This document shows positions 8,015 through 9,131 of a DNA stretch of 9,131 nt, piece after piece (positions within the stretch are counted from its first letter, which is position 1; each line of letters opens with the position of its first letter). The notes under the pieces are model-generated. The model did no database searches and was not told the origin of the DNA. It saw nothing but the letters and a program-made list of their open reading frames with translations. This stretch comes from Lysobacterales bacterium. Lineage in GTDB: Bacteria > Pseudomonadota > Gammaproteobacteria > Xanthomonadales > SZUA-36. The position numbers were made by a program, and so were the translations under genes. The stretch spans positions 1 through 9,131 of the forward strand of contig DAOWGA010000224.1 of assembly GCA_030637665.1 (NCBI GenBank). Reading direction: 5' to 3'.

Positions 8015-9131
8015 CAGGCCACCTCCACTACGACGGGTGCAACCGCCTGTTCAAGTCCGCGCGTCGCGCCGGTCGCGCAGCGCACCCAGGCACCACCCGC
8101 TGGAACATCGCCGCTGACCAGGACTTCAAGTTCAGTGGCATTTTCACCCTGCCGGACCCTGGCCTTGCCGCCATCCTTCAGGCCCAGCCGATCCGCATCC
8201 GCCGGATTGAGCCCGACAAACAGGCTTTGAGCCTGGACTGTTTGCTGCAGCGCCTCCGAGCGCCGGCAAAGTGCGTCGATCGAATACATGGGTAATTCAC
8301 CAATACGGTACAGACCGTTTCCATACGCCGGGGCCTCCAGGCGGGCTTCACCGATCACGGCATCAGCCGCCTCGATAGCGCCGTTCAGTTCAGACTGCAA
8401 CTGGTCCAGGCTGACTTGCCCAAATCCTTCCAGGCCCAGTTCGTGGCCAAGCCGCCTCAGAATCTTCCATCCGGGCCGTGCATCTCCTGACGCCTTGCCG
8501 GCCGGTGCAAAGCTCATGTTGTCGCCATCCAGGTTCAGTAAACTCCCCTCGGACTCCGCTTGCGGGGCCAACGGAAGGATCACATCAGCAACTGCCCGGA
8601 GACTGTCCGTGGCAAAACTGGCAACGGCAATCAGCTTTTCAGCTGCAGCAAGCGAGGCCATGGCGCGTGCCGGGTTGCCAAGGTCGAAATCCGGTTCGAT
8701 ATCCCACAGCAAGACACACTTCCTGGGATCTTCCAGCATCTGCACCACGTTCATGCCGGCCTGCGATGCGCTCCCGCCAATTCCGCGGTGAGGCACCGCG
8801 CCAGCCAGCCAGGCGCCAACAGAATTGCCGCCATGCGGCAAAACATTCAGTACCGATCCTGTTGCATCCGCTATGTACGCGGCCAGTGCGCGTAACCAGG
8901 CGGCATCAGGGTGGCTCATGGCGAACTGTCCCAGCAACACCAGGCCATTGCCTGCGTCCTGTAAGCGCCTGGCCAGTTCTTCGTGATTTTGACTGACAGC
9001 GATTCCATCCAGGGCTGAGCGAATCCGCTCCGGCACCCGCGTGCCTGTACATATCTCAACAGCAGACGCCAGCGCTGCAAGATCAGCAACCAGTGCTTGC
9101 GGCGCCACGATGGCGTCGAGGCTGGTTTCGA
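8014..9131 (-). CDS. nuoG: NADH-quinone oxidoreductase subunit G, C-terminal part
   Basis: This gene is cut by the right window edge; 371 complete codons are visible and the frame stays open to the edge (the first complete residues are [12 protein letters not shown]). The visible part belongs to the molybdopterin-oxidoreductase-like half of NuoG. Landmarks are [19 protein letters not shown], then [36 protein letters not shown], and the C-terminal small domain from about [19 protein letters not shown] to [10 protein letters not shown]. NuoG carries the peripheral-arm iron-sulfur clusters in its N-terminal part, which lies outside the window. The fold here is inherited from molybdenum enzymes, but in complex I it holds no cofactor. 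Consistent with that, the spot where related enzymes have EGRxQ reads LDGDNMSF. An internal GTG at 9108 can look like a start but is mid-domain. The stop overlaps the nuoH start. Confidence 0.95.
   Translation of the reverse strand, partial: ETSLDAIVAPQALVADLAALASAVEICTGTRVPERIRSALDGIAVSQNHEELARRLQDAGNGLVLLGQFAMSHPDAAWLRALAAYIADATGSVLNVLPHGGNSVGAWLAGAVPHRGIGGSASQAGMNVVQMLEDPRKCVLLWDIEPDFDLGNPARAMASLAAAEKLIAVASFATDSLRAVADVILPLAPQAESEGSLLNLDGDNMSFAPAGKASGDARPGWKILRRLGHELGLEGFGQVSLDQLQSELNGAIEAADAVIGEARLEAPAYGNGLYRIGELPMYSIDALCRRSEALQQTVQAQSLFVGLNPADADRLGLKDGGKARVRQGENATELEVLVSGDVPAGGAWVRCATGATRGLEQAVAPVVVEVA

Noticed and set aside
8478..8996. 172-codon plus-strand open frame opposite nuoG
   Set aside because: It is antisense to the conserved NuoG C-terminal domain and resembles no protein I know; long antisense frames are common in GC-rich genes.
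9106..9108. GTG codon that could be taken as the start of a 364-residue protein
   Set aside because: The frame stays open to the window edge and the upstream residues continue the NuoG sequence, so this is an internal valine of a truncated nuoG.

Overview
The window is almost entirely the distal half of a proton-pumping NADH:quinone oxidoreductase (respiratory complex I, NDH-1) operon, read on the minus strand. Transcription runs from the right edge towards the left: nuoG (3' part only), nuoH, nuoI, nuoJ, nuoK, nuoL, nuoM, nuoN. The order is the standard one and every reading frame is intact. At the left edge, on the same strand and after a 276-bp gap, lies the 5' part of a universal stress protein (UspA-family) gene that runs out of the window.

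The organism looks like a proteobacterium, most likely a non-enteric gammaproteobacterium. This is an inference from protein style: a short 162-residue NuoI, a NuoJ with a basic C-terminal tail ending near VRLVKM, a 664-residue NuoL longer than the E. coli protein, and moderately GC-rich coding sequence. No ribosomal or taxonomic marker is present, so the assignment stays tentative.

Layout, left to right: 1-234 usp start (minus, partial); 238-513 non-coding gap with a weak candidate usp promoter, a very small plus-strand ORF and a hairpin at the nuoN stop; 514-1959 nuoN; 1973-3502 nuoM; 3519-5513 nuoL; 5515-5820 nuoK; 5855-6472 nuoJ; 6487-6975 nuoI; 6977-8014 nuoH; 8014-9131 nuoG, partial. 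Junctions are tight: nuoG/nuoH overlap by one base (TGATG), nuoH/nuoI and nuoK/nuoL are one base apart, and the remaining gaps are 13-34 bases. Each start has a recognisable Shine-Dalgarno sequence, often inside the end of the preceding gene. The genes are therefore almost certainly one transcript with coupled translation.

Together the genes encode the electron-transfer end of the peripheral arm (NuoG C-terminus, NuoI with two 4Fe-4S clusters), the quinone-site subunit NuoH, and the membrane arm of NuoJ, NuoK and the three antiporter-like subunits NuoL, NuoM and NuoN. The buried Glu/Lys residues used for proton pumping can be read in NuoK, NuoL, NuoM and NuoN, so the complex is expected to be active. 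nuoA-F and the operon promoter would lie beyond the right edge. I found no mobile element, CRISPR array, tRNA, rRNA or undescribed system; the findings are minor, mostly about the nuoN-usp gap and small sequence deviations.
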